A DNA stretch of 64,000 bases from Lactobacillus sp. CBA3605 (lineage in GTDB: Bacteria; Bacillota; Bacilli; Lactobacillales; Lactobacillaceae): NCBI RefSeq assembly GCF_002970915.1, contig NZ_CP027190.1:1364001-1428000 (forward strand), in the 5' to 3' direction. This document shows positions 1-9,262 of this stretch, in pieces. The notes beneath the pieces are model-generated. The model saw only the letters and a list, made by a program, of their open reading frames with translations, was not told the origin of the DNA and did no database searches. Numbering within the stretch: the stretch's first letter is position 1; each line of letters begins with the position of its first letter. The position numbers were made by a program, and so were the translations under genes.

Positions 1-790
1 TGTGTACTAAATACCATTCATCTGGCTGAATTTCAATAAAACTAGCATGACCTGCTTTTTGAAGTGGGTTGCACGGGTCATCCTTAGTGGTCAACAACGG
101 CTGATACGGTGAGACCGCATATGGCCCCATAACCTGGCGACTACGGCAAACCGTTGCGGCATGACTGTATCCAGTACCACCGGCTGCTGATAATAAGTAA
201 TACCAACCATCTTTTTTTAGCAATTGCGGTCCTTCGCATACTCCCAAATCTGTTCCAGTAAAGAAATGGACACGCCTACCAACCAACCGCCGCTGTGTTA
301 AATCTAATTCCTGAATCACTAGCCCGGAAAATCCTGGCCGATCCAAACGATGATCATATAACATATTAATAACGTAACTATGTCCATCATCATGAAAAAT
401 TGACGGATCAAAGCCGCTAGCCATCAAGAAAGTTGGGGCACTCCACGTTCCACCCATTCGATCTGTTGAAACAATATAATTCAATGTATCCTTATAAGCA
501 CCCGTTGTCTTAACATCCGTATAAATCAACCAAAATTTGTGTTTGGCATAACTAAGATGTGGTGCCCAGATACTCCCTGAATTATAATTGCCACGCAAAT
601 CTACCTGATCAACACGGGTTAACGGATTATCGACCAATTGCCAATTAATTAAATCTCGTGAATGATAGATTTCAATTCCCGGCCACCATTCAAATGTCGA
701 CGTGGTCAAATAATAATCTGTTCCAACTTTTAAAATACTTGCATCAGGATTGAATCCCGGTAAAATTGGATTTTTAAATTGTTTTGGCAT
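1..790 (-). CDS. GH43 family glycosidase, 3' end outside window
   Basis: Reading leftwards from an ATG at 790 gives 263 open codons that run off the left edge, so the C-terminus is missing. A GGAGG ribosome site lies just upstream. The N-terminus NPILPGFNPDASIL followed by YYLTTSTFEWWPG is typical of GH43 beta-xylosidase / alpha-L-arabinofuranosidase proteins. The expected catalytic residues are visible: Asp16 in FNPDAS (base), Asp128 in GFDPS (pKa modulator) and Glu186 in CEGPQ (acid). There is no signal peptide, so it should act in the cytoplasm on imported oligosaccharides. It is the last visible gene of the leftward PTS / GH88 operon and would trim neutral sugars (xylose, arabinose or galactose) from the imported fragments. 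The exact substrate cannot be told from the sequence. Confidence 0.85.
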   Translation of the reverse strand, partial: MPKQFKNPILPGFNPDASILKVGTDYYLTTSTFEWWPGIEIYHSRDLINWQLVDNPLTRVDQVDLRGNYNSGSIWAPHLSYAKHKFWLIYTDVKTTGAYKDTLNYIVSTDRMGGTWSAPTFLMASGFDPSIFHDDGHSYVINMLYDHRLDRPGFSGLVIQELDLTQRRLVGRRVHFFTGTDLGVCEGPQLLKKDGWYYLLSAAGGTGYSHAATVCRSRQVMGPYAVSPYQPLLTTKDDPCNPLQKAGHASFIEIQPDEWYLVH

Positions 791-808
791 CCTGAAATTC
801 CTCCACTC

Positions 809-1588
809 CTAATTTAACAATTCATCAATGATTGCCTGTAACGGCTGATGATTATGGTCTACGGTTACACATGTTGCACCTTTCTGTACTTCCGGCAACG
901 CATTAGCCACCGCATAACTTCTACCAACCCCTTTTATGATTGCTAGGTCATTTAAGTAATCACCAACTGCCACAACGTTATCTAAAGTTTTAGGGTCATT
1001 TAAAGCAATCTTGAGACCACTAAGCTTCGTTACACCCTGTCGCGTCACCTCAACATAACAAACATCTGAAATAGTGACCTCGACAGTCAAATCTGACAAC
1101 AGTAATTTGAAATATTCATCATCATTAGCCTTCAAAGTCTTAATAGAAACTTTATCAATTAACTGGCCTGTTGCTAGTTTAGTGAACAATGCCGAAAAAG
1201 TAAGCTCATGATGTTGCCGAGAAACTGAAACAACACGCCAAGAATCACCGCTAATTGTCGCGGTCAAAAAATCATAATGTTGTTCCTGTAAACGCAATAA
1301 AATCTCATAACTAACTGCTGCTGGAAGTTCTTGTTGCACGATTTGATGATCAATCGTCTGAATGTAGGCCCCATTTAAGGCCACAATAAAATCCGGTGGT
1401 GACTGTAGCATTGCCGTCACATTCGCTAACCCTGACAGTGCACGACCGGAAGTAATCCCAAATAACTTTCCTTGTGCCCGTCAGCGCTGAATAGCGACTT
1501 GATCCATCGAGGATACCCGCTTATTCTGATTTAACAAAGTCCCATCCAAGTCTGAACAGAGCACCTGATAAGCTTGCCGAACTACCAC
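809..1588 (-). pseudogene. Cof-type HAD phosphatase broken by one in-frame TGA
   Basis: The reading frame starts near a GTG at 1588, overlapping the stop of the GH88 gene, and encodes LCSDLDGTLLNQNKRVSS, the nucleophile motif of HAD sugar phosphatases. It is interrupted by TGA at 1481-1483 (IQR-stop-RAQGKLFGITSGRA) and then stays open in the same frame to 809. The C-terminal part keeps the GDYLND metal-binding motif. One substitution (TGG to TGA) explains the break. A restart at the internal ATG near 1420 would give a protein of about 203 residues without the catalytic Asp. An intact protein would be a cytoplasmic phosphatase for phospho-sugars arriving through the PTS, consistent with its place in the operon. 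A sequencing error is the main alternative. Confidence 0.8.
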
Positions 1589-2697
1589 AATAAAAGGTCT
1601 TTCCCTAACAAACGCAGTAACCCCTCTACTAAATAATAATCACCATAATTCAAATTAACATTTTGACCAGTTTTATCATGATAAGCGGTAGTAGCTCCGG
1701 TTAAAACACCGTCATGTGCTGGGTTTAAATCGCCATATTGGGTAACAAGTTGTTTCAATATTTTCTGAGCAGCGTTTTGATATAAGGCTTGCTCAGCTAT
1801 TGGGACATGCTGCGCAATTTCTAACAAGCCACAAGCAGCAATCGCCCCTGCAGACGTATCCACCATCAATGGTATCTTCGGGGCCCGAAAATCCACAGCA
1901 GGAATGGTGTTGTTTTCAGCAATATTAGCTAGAAAATAATGAGCGACTCGTTTCGCAGTTTCTAAATAGGCCAGATTATGGGTATGCCGATATGCTAAAG
2001 CAAAACCGTTAATCGCCCAGGCTTGACCACGGCTCCAACTACTACCTACTCCGTAGCCTTGGCCGCCCAAGGTCTCTACCTCAGCACCAGTGTTCGGATC
2101 AAAAACAACAATGTGGACTACAGAACCATCCGCACGAACATGATGCTGCATGACAGTATTAGCATGTTCATTTGCCATTAACTTGTATCTAGGATCTTGT
2201 GTCGCTTCGCTTGCCCAATACAAAAGCTGAATATTGATCATTGAATCAATAATGACCCAACCCGCACGATCACGGTTCCAAGAACGTAAATAATGGCCAG
2301 CCAAATTATAACGACCCGCTAACAGGTCTGCAGCATGACGGCCACGCCAATAAGCACGATCGTCATCAGTTAACCGATAGTCGGCTACTGCTGTTGGCAG
2401 CCACATAAAGCCGACGTCATGATGTAAGCCTTCATACTTGAGAAAGGCTTGGTCCAAAGCGACTTCATTTTCCTTAGCTGCAGTTACTAATTCTGGATTT
2501 GCTTGATAATGATTCAATTGCCACAAGAGTCCACCCCAGAAACCATTCGTCCACCAGGTAATATCAGTTTCAACCATATTAGTCTGATAATGATCTGCCG
2601 TAGCCATATATGGAATATTATTTGGTCCCAATCGTTGCACGCTTGCAGTAGTCTTTTGATAAATTTGTTGTAATATCGTTGTCGCCCAATCTGCCAT
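1582..2697 (-). CDS. unsaturated glucuronyl hydrolase (GH88), PTS operon copy
   Basis: This 371-residue protein has the (alpha/alpha)6 GH88 pattern: WWTNGFWGG near residues 48-56, HHDVGF with Asp94, VIIDSMIN with Asp151, and GSSWSRGQAW. The two Asp residues match the catalytic pair known in unsaturated glucuronyl hydrolases (Asp88 and Asp149 in the Bacillus enzyme). Such enzymes hydrate the 4,5 double bond of an unsaturated uronic acid at the non-reducing end and release it from the neighbouring sugar. There is no signal peptide, so it is cytoplasmic. It follows the EIID gene after a 140-base gap with a stem-loop and probably belongs to the same sigma-54-controlled operon. It acts on the (phosphorylated) disaccharide brought in by that PTS. 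Substrate specificity is unknown; three GH88 paralogues occur in this window. Confidence 0.93.
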   Translation of the reverse strand: MADWATTILQQIYQKTTASVQRLGPNNIPYMATADHYQTNMVETDITWWTNGFWGGLLWQLNHYQANPELVTAAKENEVALDQAFLKYEGLHHDVGFMWLPTAVADYRLTDDDRAYWRGRHAADLLAGRYNLAGHYLRSWNRDRAGWVIIDSMINIQLLYWASEATQDPRYKLMANEHANTVMQHHVRADGSVVHIVVFDPNTGAEVETLGGQGYGVGSSWSRGQAWAINGFALAYRHTHNLAYLETAKRVAHYFLANIAENNTIPAVDFRAPKIPLMVDTSAGAIAACGLLEIAQHVPIAEQALYQNAAQKILKQLVTQYGDLNPAHDGVLTGATTAYHDKTGQNVNLNYGDYYLVEGLLRLLGKDLLLW

Positions 2698-2730
2698 GAG
2701 TAAATACCGTCTCTTTCACATTGATTTAAA

Positions 2731-2765
2731 TAATAGGACTGGACAATTAATCATCCAGCCCTATC
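2731..2765 (-). terminator. stem-loop between EIID and GH88 genes
   Basis: An imperfect inverted repeat (arms AATAGGACTGGA and TCCAGCCCTA) lies in the gap between the EIID stop and the GH88 start. There is only a short mixed T tract after it, so it may be a weak terminator or an RNA-processing or stabilising element that sets lower expression of the distal enzymes. Confidence 0.45.
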
Positions 2766-2837
2766 ACTTAAAGTTAATTTGTAAACTAAATATCTGCCTG
2801 AGGATTTTAGTTCATAATATTGATATTAGTTAATCAC

Positions 2838-3674
2838 TTATTTAGTAATTCCCAAAAATGTCAGTACAAAAGCTAGAATAACAATTGCTACCAAAGTCCG
2901 AACCGGCTTATTCTTTTTACGCAAATAGAAGAAGCAGCCTAATACCAAAGCCAACGGTAATAGATCTGGCAAAATTGAATCAAAAATACCTTGTAGATCC
3001 AGTGTTTGTGCGGCTGTTTTAATTTTTAGTGAGGTCGTAAACGTCACATATTGTGCTGACATTGCTCCGACCATCATCAAGCCTAAAATAGATGCTGCTT
3101 TTGTGATTAAATTGAGTGTCCCTGATTTCATGGCATTTACAATAAAATTATTTCCCAACTTATAACCATATTTACCTGCTACCCACTTAATACCCCAATT
3201 AGGAACATTTAATAGCAGCATAAACAAGATCGGTCCTAACCAACTGCCTTGTTTGAAGAAGCCAATCGCAATCCCAGTTGCAATCAAACGAATCCCATTA
3301 GAGACTAATGAGTCACCAATACCTGCTAACGGTCCCATCATACTGGACTTCAAAGCACCGATACTCTTTGGATCAATCCCATTCGCCTTATTTTCAGCTT
3401 CCATTGAAGTAACCATCCCGAAAATAAATGGTGCAGCTGTGACATTCGTGTTGAAGAAGTCTTGGTGTCTTAACATTGCATCATAAAATTCCGGCGTATC
3501 TTTTCCGTAGATTTTTTCAAGGTACGGCATTAAAACCCATGAAAAAGTTACCGCTTGTTGTTTCGTATATGACGTACAGAACATTAACCATTGTGAACGC
3601 CAAAACAAATTATTATAAAAATGGTTTTCAGCCTTTTTATCAGGTAAAAAAGTTGTTTCAGTTGAATTAGTCAT
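2838..3674 (-). CDS. PTS mannose-family EIID component
   Basis: This is the membrane EIID subunit of a mannose/fructose/sorbose-family phosphotransferase system. The family pattern is visible: FWRSQWLMFCTSYTKQQA at the N-terminus, then a GIDPKSIGALKSSMMGPLAGIGDSL segment and hydrophobic helices, with a membrane-anchored C-terminus. I place the start at the ATG at 3674 (MTNSTETT), because GAGGAGG lies eight bases upstream and this gives an 8-base overlap with EIIC; a longer frame from 3725 would overlap EIIC by 59 bases. EIIC and EIID form the translocation channel for the sugar. The linked GH88 and GH43 genes point to an unsaturated-uronate oligosaccharide as substrate rather than mannose itself. 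Confidence 0.93.
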   Translation of the reverse strand: MTNSTETTFLPDKKAENHFYNNLFWRSQWLMFCTSYTKQQAVTFSWVLMPYLEKIYGKDTPEFYDAMLRHQDFFNTNVTAAPFIFGMVTSMEAENKANGIDPKSIGALKSSMMGPLAGIGDSLVSNGIRLIATGIAIGFFKQGSWLGPILFMLLLNVPNWGIKWVAGKYGYKLGNNFIVNAMKSGTLNLITKAASILGLMMVGAMSAQYVTFTTSLKIKTAAQTLDLQGIFDSILPDLLPLALVLGCFFYLRKKNKPVRTLVAIVILAFVLTFLGITK

Positions 3675-4464
3675 TGTAGAAGTCCTCCTCTTCACCAGTA
3701 GCAGCATCTTCAGTCGTCGCTGCACCTTTATCCATTTTATGATTTGTTAATTGACCAATAATTGCTAATACAGCAATTGCTGCACCTAAAAAAGCAATTT
3801 CAATTAAAGTTCCTTTGAAGAAGGCTACTAAACCAAAACCAATGAAAAAATATGGTGCTAACTTTTTATCCCACAATGTGATCATTAGCAGAGCCATCCC
3901 TAATGCTGGTAGCATCCCAGCAGCCACCGTCAATGACGACATGACGGCCGTTGGAATATTATTAACTAACGCTTTAATGGCATTTGTTCCTACCAAAATA
4001 CTAATAAAGCCAATCAAGAAATACATGGTCAGATAGACCGTTGCTTGTGTGAACCAAAGTCGTTTAAATGCGCCAATTTGATGATCCTCAAGATGTTTTT
4101 CGAAACGGGTAATTAATGACGTTGCCCAGAATTTGAACAGATCGTAAACCAGGGTGCCTAACATACTAAATGGGATTGATAATGCCACTGCTACTGAGGG
4201 CTTAGCAGTCGCTAAAATTGCAAATGCACATCCGAAAACACCACCAAGACCGTAATCTTGCGGCAAAACGCCACCCATCGATTGCGTCCCCATGTAAACA
4301 AGTTCTAGTGCGGCCCCCACTGTCATCCCTTCAACTGGATGACCTAACAAAATCCCAGTAATCGTGCTGGCTACCATTGGACGATCCCAGCCCATGACCC
4401 CCCACCAAGCCCCAAATTTAACTAGCGCACATGCGAGGCCAACAGCCAATGCTTGCATAATCAT
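3667..4464 (-). CDS. PTS mannose-family EIIC component
   Basis: This 265-residue polytopic membrane protein has the EII-Sor (EIIC) pattern: ALVKFGAWWGVMGWDRPMVASTITGILLGHPVEG, then AALELVYMGTQSMGGVLPQDYGLGG, followed by several hydrophobic helices and an acidic cytoplasmic tail (EEEDFYND). It forms the sugar-conducting part of the PTS complex with EIID. The start ATG at 4464 has GGAGGG seven bases upstream. The gene begins three bases after the EIIB stop and overlaps the EIID start by 8 bases, which suggests translational coupling and fixed stoichiometry. Confidence 0.93.
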   Translation of the reverse strand: MIMQALAVGLACALVKFGAWWGVMGWDRPMVASTITGILLGHPVEGMTVGAALELVYMGTQSMGGVLPQDYGLGGVFGCAFAILATAKPSVAVALSIPFSMLGTLVYDLFKFWATSLITRFEKHLEDHQIGAFKRLWFTQATVYLTMYFLIGFISILVGTNAIKALVNNIPTAVMSSLTVAAGMLPALGMALLMITLWDKKLAPYFFIGFGLVAFFKGTLIEIAFLGAAIAVLAIIGQLTNHKMDKGAATTEDAATGEEEDFYND

Positions 4465-4466
4465 AA

Positions 4467-4955
4467 TTATCCCTCCAATAATTCATCGACAGACTTAACA
4501 GCATCATTTGGTAATGGTTGATAGATGAAATGGCTTCCCTTAGTGGCCATTGTTTTGAAAATTGTCACTTCATCATCACTTAAATAAACGGTATCCGTGA
4601 TCTTATGGCGACCCTCAATTCCTGCAACCCGACCATAATTTGCAACATCTAGAACACTTGGTTGCGTGGTTAATTCCGATAATAATTGCGCAACTTCGGC
4701 CGGATTATTCATAACCAGTAAAATCTTCAATCGATCAGCTCGTGGATCGTTCAACATCTTAGCAGCCTTATCAACTGGTAAAATAAAAGCCTTAATTCCT
4801 TCCGGTGCGGCCATCTTTAACGCACTAACCTGAATTGGATCCTGACTAATAGAATCACTCGCCACAATAATCCGATTGACGGCTAACTGTTTTGACCAGG
4901 TCACTGCCACTTGCCCATGGATTAGCCGATCGTCAATTCTCAACATCTTAATCAT
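4467..4955 (-). CDS. PTS mannose-family EIIB component
   Basis: This 162-residue cytoplasmic EIIB subunit carries the family signature IDDRLIHGQVAVTW near the N-terminus. The His of LIHGQ (residue 14) is the phosphate-accepting residue known in the family. EIIB receives phosphate from EIIA and passes it to the sugar as it crosses EIIC/EIID. The gene sits between EIIA and EIIC in the leftward operon. A separate EIIA and EIIB, rather than a fused EIIAB, is the arrangement common in oligosaccharide-specific systems of this family, such as hyaluronate-type PTS of streptococci. Confidence 0.93.
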   Translation of the reverse strand: MIKMLRIDDRLIHGQVAVTWSKQLAVNRIIVASDSISQDPIQVSALKMAAPEGIKAFILPVDKAAKMLNDPRADRLKILLVMNNPAEVAQLLSELTTQPSVLDVANYGRVAGIEGRHKITDTVYLSDDEVTIFKTMATKGSHFIYQPLPNDAVKSVDELLEG

Positions 4956-4988
4956 TTGTCAACGCCTCACATTTCTCAAAATTTCAAA

Positions 4989-5393
4989 CTAAAATAATCC
5001 TTCAACGTCATTAACCGCACTAACTTTAAGGTTTAACTTCTTAATTCGTTTACGCGCTTCCTCGATCTCATCATCTAAGTTAGCCGTTTGTGAACTCAGC
5101 ACAACCTGCAATGCCAAGGCTAAATTCGAACCAGCGATCAAAGCCACATTTGGTCGAACAGTTAATCGTAATGCTGCATTACAAACACTACCGCCTTCCA
5201 AATCACCTAAAATAATTACCGTATCCGTAGTGGCGATATCAGCCTCAATCTGGCGAACAATTTCATTAGGATCTCCACCAGGTTCCAGCCCATAAGCAGT
5301 AACATTTGGCTGTTTACCAGCAATCATTTCAACTGATCGTTTTAGGCCTTCTGCAAAATCATTGTGTGAAATAAAATAAATTTTTCGACTCAC
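4989..5393 (-). CDS. PTS mannose-family EIIA component
   Basis: This 134-residue EIIA subunit begins MSRKIYFISHNDFAEGLKRS. His10 is the expected phosphorylation site, equivalent to His in the GHG/SHG motif of the family. The middle part VIILGDLEGGSVCNAALR is the usual GDLxGGSPxN segment. It is the first gene of the sigma-54 operon. The start is a GTG at 5393 with GGAGG eight bases upstream. EIIA takes phosphate from HPr and may also phosphorylate the linked LevR-like activator, giving induction when the sugar is transported. Confidence 0.93.
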   Translation of the reverse strand: MSRKIYFISHNDFAEGLKRSVEMIAGKQPNVTAYGLEPGGDPNEIVRQIEADIATTDTVIILGDLEGGSVCNAALRLTVRPNVALIAGSNLALALQVVLSSQTANLDDEIEEARKRIKKLNLKVSAVNDVEGLF

Positions 5394-5527
5394 ACAAGTG
5401 ACCTCCTTTACAATTTATTAGTTGGTGCTTCGATCAGTTTCACGATGTATCCAACGATCACTACCGGTGACACCCAGCCACCACTGAATCAAGTTTGTTA
5501 CGTTTCAGCGGGTCTCACTAATATATA

Positions 5528-5544
5528 TGCAAAAATGATGCCAA
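5528..5544 (-). promoter_or_regulatory. sigma-54 (-24/-12) promoter of the PTS/GH88 operon
   Basis: Read on the minus strand this is TTGGCATCATTTTTGCA. It matches the sigma-54 consensus YTGGCACGRNNNTTGCW at every conserved position except two of the central bases, with correct spacing of the GG and GC doublets. It faces the EIIA gene with about 135 bases of leader. The divergent neighbour encodes a sigma-54 activator, which strongly supports the call. A 14-bp perfect palindrome (AAACTTATAAGTTT, 5558-5571) sits just upstream. Confidence 0.85.
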
Positions 5545-5557
5545 CTTTAGTCGAGAA

Positions 5558-5571
5558 AAACTTATAAGTTT
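5558..5571. promoter_or_regulatory. 14-bp palindrome upstream of the sigma-54 promoter
   Basis: AAACTTATAAGTTT is a perfect palindrome 14 bases upstream of the -24 element, in the divergent intergenic region. It could be a site for the LevR-like activator or another regulator. It is nearer to the promoter than usual for a sigma-54 upstream activating sequence, so the role is uncertain. Confidence 0.4.
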
Positions 5572-5693
5572 CCAAAACGTTACCACTAGCGAGGCTATGA
5601 AAGCCCTTGCAAAAACAAATCAAGCATGTTAGATTAACTCCGACAGAAAAAATCACATTTTACAATGTGTCGAAACTAAAAGGAAGATTTCTT

Positions 5694-8435
5694 ATGACAG
5701 GTATCAAAACAGTAAAACAAGCCCTAATTGCTGCAACAAGTGCAGTTAACCAGCTGGCAGATATTGAGACTATCACGACTGAACGACTTGCCAAACAAGT
5801 TGGCCTAAGCCGTAATACGGTCAGTCAATATTTAAACGAGCTACTTAAGCAAGAACAGCTCATCCAAATAAAAACGCGGCCAACGAATTTCGCTGACCGG
5901 GCTACTTTTTGTAAATTGTTTTTCATTCCGAAGCAATTGGTTTATCCATCAATCAAGACACTCCAACAAGAGCAAACTGGCAATGCTAATGTTTTTCAAT
6001 CTTTTATTGGCCACCAACTCAGTATGAAGGACAGTATTGATCGGATCATTACTGCTGTCACTTACCCACCGAACGGCTTGCCCTTTATCCTATCGGGAAA
6101 TACTGGCGTTGGAAAGAGTTACCTAGCTAAATTAACCCACCAATATTGTGTTGAAACTGGAATTTTGGCGCCACAAGCACCTTTTATCGTTTTAAATTGT
6201 GCCCAATATTTTCACAACCCAGAATTACTCTCTAGTAACCTTTTCGGATATGCCAAAGGTAGCTTCACCGGTGCCACCGAAGACTTCAAAGGCATGCTAG
6301 AAACTGCGGATGGTGGCTTTTTATTTCTCGATGAGTGTCACCGTTTGAACGCTGAAAGTCAGGAAAAGCTCTTTTCTTTTATGGATACTGGGACGTTTCA
6401 ACGAATGGGCGAAGGCAATCGGACTCGCCATTCTAATGTCCGTTTGATCTTCGCAACAACTGAAAATCTTCAAGAAAATTTTTTAAAGACTTTCATGCGC
6501 CGTATCCCAATTTCCATCACTATTCCAGACTTGAATGATCGGTCTAAATTAGAATTACGCCTACACATTTATAAAGCCTTTTTGGACGAAGGTAAGCGCA
6601 TTGGCCGAACGATCGTCGTTAGTCCGTGGATCATTAATCGACTTTATAATTTTAAATATAAAAGTAATGTCGGTGAGTTAAAAAGTACCATTCAGATTTT
6701 ATGCGCACAAGTCTTTAGTCAGACAACCCAATCTAGCCAAATTACAATTAACTCTGAAACAATCGGTAGTAGTTCCTTAACCGATTTCTTGGCAGTTAAT
6801 GAACAAGAAACGATTGTCCAAGATGATGTTATTTTTAACCCAACTGACCAGCTGAATGATTACGTTGCTCAATGGTATGATGATAACAATTTGATTAACG
6901 AGTTGGTCACCAAACTCGTTCAATTAGACAATCAGTATAAAGAACAAAAAATCACGACAAAGGTCTTACAGCAACACATTGCTCGTGAAACCAGTGCCTT
7001 AATGGACAGATTAATTCATCAAGATGGTGATTTTGAAAATGAAGCACTCAAATACATGGTCAAGGTCATTCAAAAGCTCTTCAATTACCTTGATACTTCC
7101 TTTTTCGTAAAGATTAAAGGAAACGCAGTTGTCGCCATTGCGAATTTTATGTATCGTAAACACGACTTTGACTTAAGTTTGACACCAACGACCATGGCTA
7201 AAATTCAGCAACTTTTACAATTATTAAAAGAGAACGCTACCATGGAATATCAACTTCTGCAAGCTTTTCTGGATTTAATCAAAACGAAGCTAGACTTTAA
7301 AATTGATACTTTTGATGAAATCTTACTACTTGGTTATTTAATTAGTTTAAATATTGATCTCGTTGATACTGGTCAACATGCAATTATCTTAGCACATGGC
7401 TTTTCAACTGCTAGCAGTATTGCCGATGTTACCAACCGTTTCTTAAATCATAAAATCTTCGATGCGTTTGATATGCCTTTATCAGCCTCAGTTGATCAGG
7501 CTAAAGAATTTATGCTGCAATATTTTAAAAGTAATGATTGCCATAAAGGTTTAATTATTCTAGTTGATATGGGTTCACTAATGTCCTTGCCAGAAGCATT
7601 AAAAGAAGCAATCCCTGGACCCGTACTAATCATTAATAACGTTTCAACGCAAGAAGCCTTGTTTATCGGTGAAATGATTCAAAAGAGCACGGCCATTGAT
7701 GAAATTGGGCGCCAAATACAGAAAACACTACTACCCAAATATCAGTTAACTTACCCAGTAATTAAAAAGTCACCGATGATCATCACAACTTGTCACACTG
7801 GCATTGGCTCGGCTAAACAGATCCAAGATCTAATTAAAAATAGTATTCCTGCCAATCTAGACTATCAAGTTGAATCCGTCGACTATGCCTATTTAAAAAA
7901 ATATGGTCAACAAAGCCCTATCTTTAAGCAATATGCTGTTCAGGCGATTGTTGGAACTAGTGATCCTAAAATTAATGGGATGCCATTCATCTCGCTTGAA
8001 CACCTCGTCTCAAGTAGTGGCACCAAAATCATTAAACAAATCTTTCCAACGGTCACAGATTCAGAAACAATTACTAGCATTAATCACCAACTAGTTCAAA
8101 ATTTATCAATCGAACGGTTACTTTCAGCCATCACTATTTTAGACGTCAAGAAAGTTATTCACTCTATTAGCGACATGATTGATCGACTAGAAGAAGGTGT
8201 TCAAATTAACTTATCTAACAACCAGCAAGCCACGCTTTACGTCCATATTAGTTCGCTCATTGAACGCTTAATCCGTAATGAGCCTGCTTTAACCTATATT
8301 CCAGATAACTTAGCGGACCGGACCCAAGGACTTACTCAAATCAAACGCGCCTTGACAGATATTGAGGCAACTTACGGCGTAAAAATTGCGGCTGGCGAAT
8401 TGAATTATTTATACGATATTATCTTTGATGATTGA
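5694..8435 (+). CDS. LevR/ManR-type sigma-54-dependent transcriptional activator with PRD and PTS domains
   Basis: This 913-residue regulator has the LevR domain order: N-terminal helix-turn-helix (LAKQVGLSRNTVSQYL, about 31-47); AAA+ domain with Walker A GNTGVGKS (135-142), the sigma-54 contact loop GSFTGA (189-194) and Walker B FLFLDE (209-214); a PTS-regulation domain; an EIIA-Man-like domain with ILAHGF (His568); an EIIB-Gat-like domain with TTCHTGIG (Cys700); and a C-terminal PRD. I choose ATG 5694, which has AAGGAAG upstream, over an ATG at 5607 that lacks a good site. Phosphorylation by HPr and by its cognate EIIB should tune activity. It is divergent from the PTS operon that carries the sigma-54 promoter. 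The rpoN gene itself is not in this window. Confidence 0.93.
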   Translation: MTGIKTVKQALIAATSAVNQLADIETITTERLAKQVGLSRNTVSQYLNELLKQEQLIQIKTRPTNFADRATFCKLFFIPKQLVYPSIKTLQQEQTGNANVFQSFIGHQLSMKDSIDRIITAVTYPPNGLPFILSGNTGVGKSYLAKLTHQYCVETGILAPQAPFIVLNCAQYFHNPELLSSNLFGYAKGSFTGATEDFKGMLETADGGFLFLDECHRLNAESQEKLFSFMDTGTFQRMGEGNRTRHSNVRLIFATTENLQENFLKTFMRRIPISITIPDLNDRSKLELRLHIYKAFLDEGKRIGRTIVVSPWIINRLYNFKYKSNVGELKSTIQILCAQVFSQTTQSSQITINSETIGSSSLTDFLAVNEQETIVQDDVIFNPTDQLNDYVAQWYDDNNLINELVTKLVQLDNQYKEQKITTKVLQQHIARETSALMDRLIHQDGDFENEALKYMVKVIQKLFNYLDTSFFVKIKGNAVVAIANFMYRKHDFDLSLTPTTMAKIQQLLQLLKENATMEYQLLQAFLDLIKTKLDFKIDTFDEILLLGYLISLNIDLVDTGQHAIILAHGFSTASSIADVTNRFLNHKIFDAFDMPLSASVDQAKEFMLQYFKSNDCHKGLIILVDMGSLMSLPEALKEAIPGPVLIINNVSTQEALFIGEMIQKSTAIDEIGRQIQKTLLPKYQLTYPVIKKSPMIITTCHTGIGSAKQIQDLIKNSIPANLDYQVESVDYAYLKKYGQQSPIFKQYAVQAIVGTSDPKINGMPFISLEHLVSSSGTKIIKQIFPTVTDSETITSINHQLVQNLSIERLLSAITILDVKKVIHSISDMIDRLEEGVQINLSNNQQATLYVHISSLIERLIRNEPALTYIPDNLADRTQGLTQIKRALTDIEATYGVKIAAGELNYLYDIIFDD

Positions 8436-9262
8436 GGTAAAAAACGATGCAAATAAAATTTGATTTAGAACACTAGTGTTAAACAACGCTACCAATCAGC
8501 TTTGTGTATTTAAATCAAAGTAATGCGGCTTATCTACCAAACCTTATTATGACCATTATGGAGTTTCTTCACGGCTGAGCGTCCAAGTCATGCTGATCAA
8601 TTTTATATTGAATAATTACAAAAAATAATCGAATCAAATAACCTACCAACCCATCGACAAATTGTCATAGAAATAGGTTCACTAGCCTACGCACTGAGCA
8701 CCTATTCAACGAAATTTTTTGGTTTTATGCTCCACGACTAGACAACAATATCTCATCACCTGATTGAACAAAATTAACATAATTGAATGACCTGCTGGCA
8801 ATTGGTACTTCTTTTAGTCTTAGTTAATGGCGCTTTAAAACAAAATCGCCTTCCCTATTCACAAGCTAAATTAGCTTGTGAACTTGCTCAAATTGAGTCG
8901 TTCTATTTGGGTCATGATTAGTATCCGGACGAACCTGGCCAACAATGTAATTACCATGTTGTTTTATGGTTTGTTCTATGCTCGAATGGCTAATTGAAGT
9001 GCTTCATAATTGTACCCGCTATGGGATTTTTTGTTCGAAAATATGTTGCACTTCAATTATAAATTCGTTACTACGAATAAAACACATACAAAAATATCTG
9101 CCGCCAGTAATCAAGATTTTACTTAATTACCAACAACAGATGTTTTAGAACTTGATTTTCACTCTGGGGGGCATTCGTCATTGAACGCAGTTTTCCTCAT
9201 TAACATTGATTGACAAAGAACCTTTTAATACAAGAAATTATGTCATACTTCTCTTTTTCAAA
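8436..9262. other. decayed non-coding region
   Basis: About 820 bases after the activator gene hold no intact reading frame. Short open stretches appear in changing frames on the plus strand, for example ISIRTNLANNVITMLFYGLF near 8920-8985 and a Lys/Asn-rich stretch near 9010-9120, with stops and shifts between them. This looks like one or more degraded genes. I cannot name the ancestor. A 60-codon frame at 8966-9148 has no ribosome site and low-quality composition, so I do not call it a gene. Confidence 0.5.

Noticed and set aside
3253..3670. Plus-strand frames of 77 and 64 codons inside the EIID gene
   Set aside because: They lie antisense to a clear EIID gene, have no ribosome site and no family pattern.
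5598..5611. Possible cre site TGAAAGCCCTTGCA upstream of the LevR-like gene
   Set aside because: It lacks the central CG of the cre consensus.
8966..9148. 60-codon plus-strand frame
   Set aside because: No ribosome site, Cys/Ile-rich odd composition, and it lies in a decayed region with other frames giving equal stretches.
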